Position numbers and translations under genes: made by a program. A stretch of DNA of 7,603 bases from an uncultured Actinomycetes bacterium (GTDB lineage: Bacteria > Actinomycetota > Acidimicrobiia > Acidimicrobiales > Ilumatobacteraceae): contig CALBSD010000115.1 in assembly GCA_937927625.1 (NCBI GenBank), positions 1 to 7,603 of the forward strand. Direction: 5' to 3'. How positions within the stretch are numbered: position 1 is the stretch's first letter; each line of letters opens with the position of its first letter. This document shows, in pieces, positions 6,362 through 7,603 of this stretch. The notes below the pieces were generated by a model, which was given only the letters and a program-made list of their open reading frames with translations, was not told the origin of the DNA and did no database searches.

Positions 6362-6369
6362 GCGAACTG
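6362..6369 (+). repeat. GCGAACTG motif shared with 5529-5536
   Basis: The same 8-mer occurs at 5529-5536 and 6362-6369. Both copies are in spacers upstream of plus-strand genes, 18 and 20 nt before the start codons. Each GAACTG is framed by short complementary arms: CCACGG/CCGTGG around the first copy, and GTGC/GCAC (6360-6373) around the second. The copies could mark a shared regulatory site or be coincidence; two copies are too few to decide. Confidence 0.2.
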
Positions 6370-6374
6370 GCACC

Positions 6375-6380
6375 TATCCT
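6375..6380 (+). promoter_or_regulatory. Candidate -10 element (TATCCT) for leaderless GalT-family transcript
   Basis: TATCCT is followed by 9 nt and then GTG at 6390, and no Shine-Dalgarno sequence is present. Transcription would begin at or within a few bases of the GTG. The hexamer supports choosing GTG 6390 over the in-frame GTG at 6360, which lies upstream of it. No -35 element is convincing. Confidence 0.4.
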
Positions 6381-6389
6381 GAAAGTACC

Positions 6390-7370
6390 GTGAGCCAGTT
6401 ACGTTTGAACCTTCTTACTGGCCGATGGGTCACAGTGGTGCCCGATCGAGCCAATCGCAGTACCGACTTTGCGCCGCGTGCGCAGCAAGTGGAGAGCGGT
6501 CCCGAGCACGAGTGCCCGTTCTGCCCAGAATTTGAACGCCCTGATCCTGCGTTGATTGAAAACCACGATGAGAGCGGCAAGTGGAAGAGCCGTGTTGTTG
6601 CAAACCGCTTCCCTGCATTCGTTGGTGATGAATCACTCGCAGTTCGCAACCTTGGCCCCGTACACGTGATGGCCGAAGCCAGCGGTACTCACGAAGTCTT
6701 CGTGTTCTCACCTGATCACACAAACCGACTCGACATGTTCTCTGATGAAAAGATTCGCGAACTCATGTTGACCTTGCGCAGTCGATTCATTGCGCACAAG
6801 AACACGCCAAACATTCGTTACACGCAAGCCATCGTGAACCATGGTCGCGAAGCAGGTGCATCACTCGCTCACCCACACGGTCAGCTGTTGGGTCTTCCAT
6901 TCGTTCCGGGCGAGATTCTTGAAGAAGAGCGTGCCTTTGAACGCTTTAAGGGTGGATGCATTGTGTGCACCACCGTTGAAGCAGAGTCACACAGTGAACG
7001 CTTCGTGCTGGATAACGAACATGCCGTCGTGGTGTGCCCGTTCTGGAGCTCAAGCCCATACGAACTTCTCATCATGCCGAAGGACCATCATCGTCACCTG
7101 CCTGATTCCACCGAAGACGAACTCACCTCTGTGGGTATCGCCATTCGTGATGCACTCGCCCATCTCGTGGCACGTCTTGGCGACATCGCCTTCAACCTGG
7201 TCTTCCACACCGCACCCTCACACCACGAGGGCATGTACCACTGGCACGTACACCTGTGGCCAAAGCTCACCACTGCTGCTGGTTTTGAACGCGGCACCGG
7301 CGTGATGATCAATATTTTGGCCCCTGAAACTGCAGCCGCAGAACTGCGCAATGCCGCAGTACAGGCATAA
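6390..7370 (+). CDS. galT: GalT-family nucleotidylyltransferase (galactose-1-phosphate uridylyltransferase-like)
   Basis: GalT exchanges UMP between UDP-glucose and galactose-1-phosphate through a uridylylated histidine, in the Leloir pathway. From GTG 6390 the protein has 326 residues. It opens with RLNLLTGRWVTVVPDRANR (5-23). CPFC (42-45) and H101 (GTHEVFVF) fit the structural zinc site. The active-site motif is SLAHPHGQLLG (158-168), with H161 as a zinc ligand, H163 as the nucleophile (E. coli H166) and Q165 (E. coli Q168). A second HIT-like half follows with CIVC (190-193), PYELLIMPKDHHRHL (223-237) and MYHWHVHLWP (282-291), whose H284, H286 and H288 match E. coli metal ligands. The start is GTG 6390 because homology begins at once (SQLRLN) and TATCCT sits 9 nt upstream. 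The relative ADP-glucose phosphorylase shares these motifs, so substrate choice is uncertain; no galK or galE lies in the window. The next gene begins 3 nt after the stop. Confidence 0.85.
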   Translation: MSQLRLNLLTGRWVTVVPDRANRSTDFAPRAQQVESGPEHECPFCPEFERPDPALIENHDESGKWKSRVVANRFPAFVGDESLAVRNLGPVHVMAEASGTHEVFVFSPDHTNRLDMFSDEKIRELMLTLRSRFIAHKNTPNIRYTQAIVNHGREAGASLAHPHGQLLGLPFVPGEILEEERAFERFKGGCIVCTTVEAESHSERFVLDNEHAVVVCPFWSSSPYELLIMPKDHHRHLPDSTEDELTSVGIAIRDALAHLVARLGDIAFNLVFHTAPSHHEGMYHWHVHLWPKLTTAAGFERGTGVMINILAPETAAAELRNAAVQA

Positions 7371-7373
7371 GCC

Positions 7374-7603
7374 ATGAGTATTCGCGTCTCTGTCGACATC
7401 GCAGCACCTGTTCAAAAGGTGTGGGATGTCGTTGAACCCGTTGAGCGTCACATCGACTGGATGGCAGACGCTGTAGCAATTCGTTTTCAAACGGAACAAA
7501 CTCGCGGCACTGGTACCACCTTCTTCTGTGACACCAAAGTCGGGCCTATCAAGCTTGTTGACGTGATGACCATCACTGCATGGGAACCCGGCAAAGTCAT
7601 GGG
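7374..7603 (+). CDS. SRPBCC-like (START/polyketide cyclase superfamily) protein, N-terminal 76 residues, cut by right edge
   Basis: ATG at 7374, 3 nt after the GalT-family stop, opens a frame that stays open to the window end. The peptide starts MSIRVSVDIAAPVQKVWDVV and continues EPVERHIDWM (21-30), then GTGTTFFCDTKVGPIKLVDVMTITAWEPGKVM (45-76). A strand ending in IAAPVxxVWDVV, then a helix with a tryptophan, then alternating strands with ITAWEPGK, is the typical opening of SRPBCC domains, which form a helix-grip cavity for hydrophobic ligands. The spacing to the GalT-family gene implies one transcript and probably translational reinitiation; the upstream Shine-Dalgarno is weak. Ligand and role cannot be inferred, and the C-terminal part with most of the cavity wall is outside the window. 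Confidence 0.75.
   Translation, partial: MSIRVSVDIAAPVQKVWDVVEPVERHIDWMADAVAIRFQTEQTRGTGTTFFCDTKVGPIKLVDVMTITAWEPGKVM

Noticed and set aside
1..7603. A mobile element, CRISPR array, toxin-antitoxin or other novel defence system
   Set aside because: No transposase, integrase, direct repeat array, tRNA-flanked insertion or small gene pair is visible; every long frame is explained by housekeeping-type genes.

Overview
The window looks like ordinary chromosomal DNA from an actinobacterium, with a GC content by eye a little above half. The order cysteine desulfurase, mnmA, MetE-like protein, ligA on one strand matches an arrangement I know from actinobacteria. In Mycobacterium tuberculosis the same four functions run iscS (Rv3025c), trmU/mnmA (Rv3024c), a MetE-like protein (Rv3015c) and ligA (Rv3014c). 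Moderate GC, several starts that look leaderless, and a GalT-family gene of the HPHGQ type would fit the class Acidimicrobiia (Ilumatobacter-like), but that finer placement is a guess.

Layout. Positions 1-1193 (minus) hold the first 397 codons of ligA, which runs off the left edge. Upstream of it, 1236-2276 (minus) encodes a single-domain protein like the C-terminal half of cobalamin-independent methionine synthase. A 114-bp divergent spacer with an imperfect 23-bp dyad separates it from a plus-strand membrane protein I do not recognise (2391-3245). That gene converges, with a 38-bp gap, on mnmA (3284-4339, minus). mnmA overlaps the end of a cysteine desulfurase gene (4336-5499, minus) by 4 nt. 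A 55-bp divergent spacer with a perfect 6-bp-arm inverted repeat then leads to three plus-strand genes: a class I SAM-dependent methyltransferase (5555-6331), a GalT-family nucleotidylyltransferase (6390-7370), and the start of an SRPBCC-like protein (7374 to the right edge).

How the genes relate. The desulfurase and MnmA form an evident pair: one takes sulfur from cysteine as a persulfide and the other places it on U34 of tRNA as 2-thiouridine. The MetE-like gene and ligA follow on the same strand beyond the plus-strand membrane gene. The GalT-family and SRPBCC-like genes are 3 nt apart and almost certainly co-transcribed; GalT points to sugar-nucleotide metabolism.

Transcription signals are short. 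Three genes (ligA, the desulfurase, the GalT-family gene) have a TAnnnT hexamer 7-9 nt before the start and no Shine-Dalgarno sequence, the usual mark of leaderless mRNA. The MetE-like gene instead has a strong GGGAGGAGG. I found no RNA genes, mobile elements, CRISPR array, phage genes or defence system. The points most worth a second look are the MetE-like protein lacking the expected zinc-ligand Glu, the unrecognised membrane protein, the small intergenic dyads and the leaderless starts.
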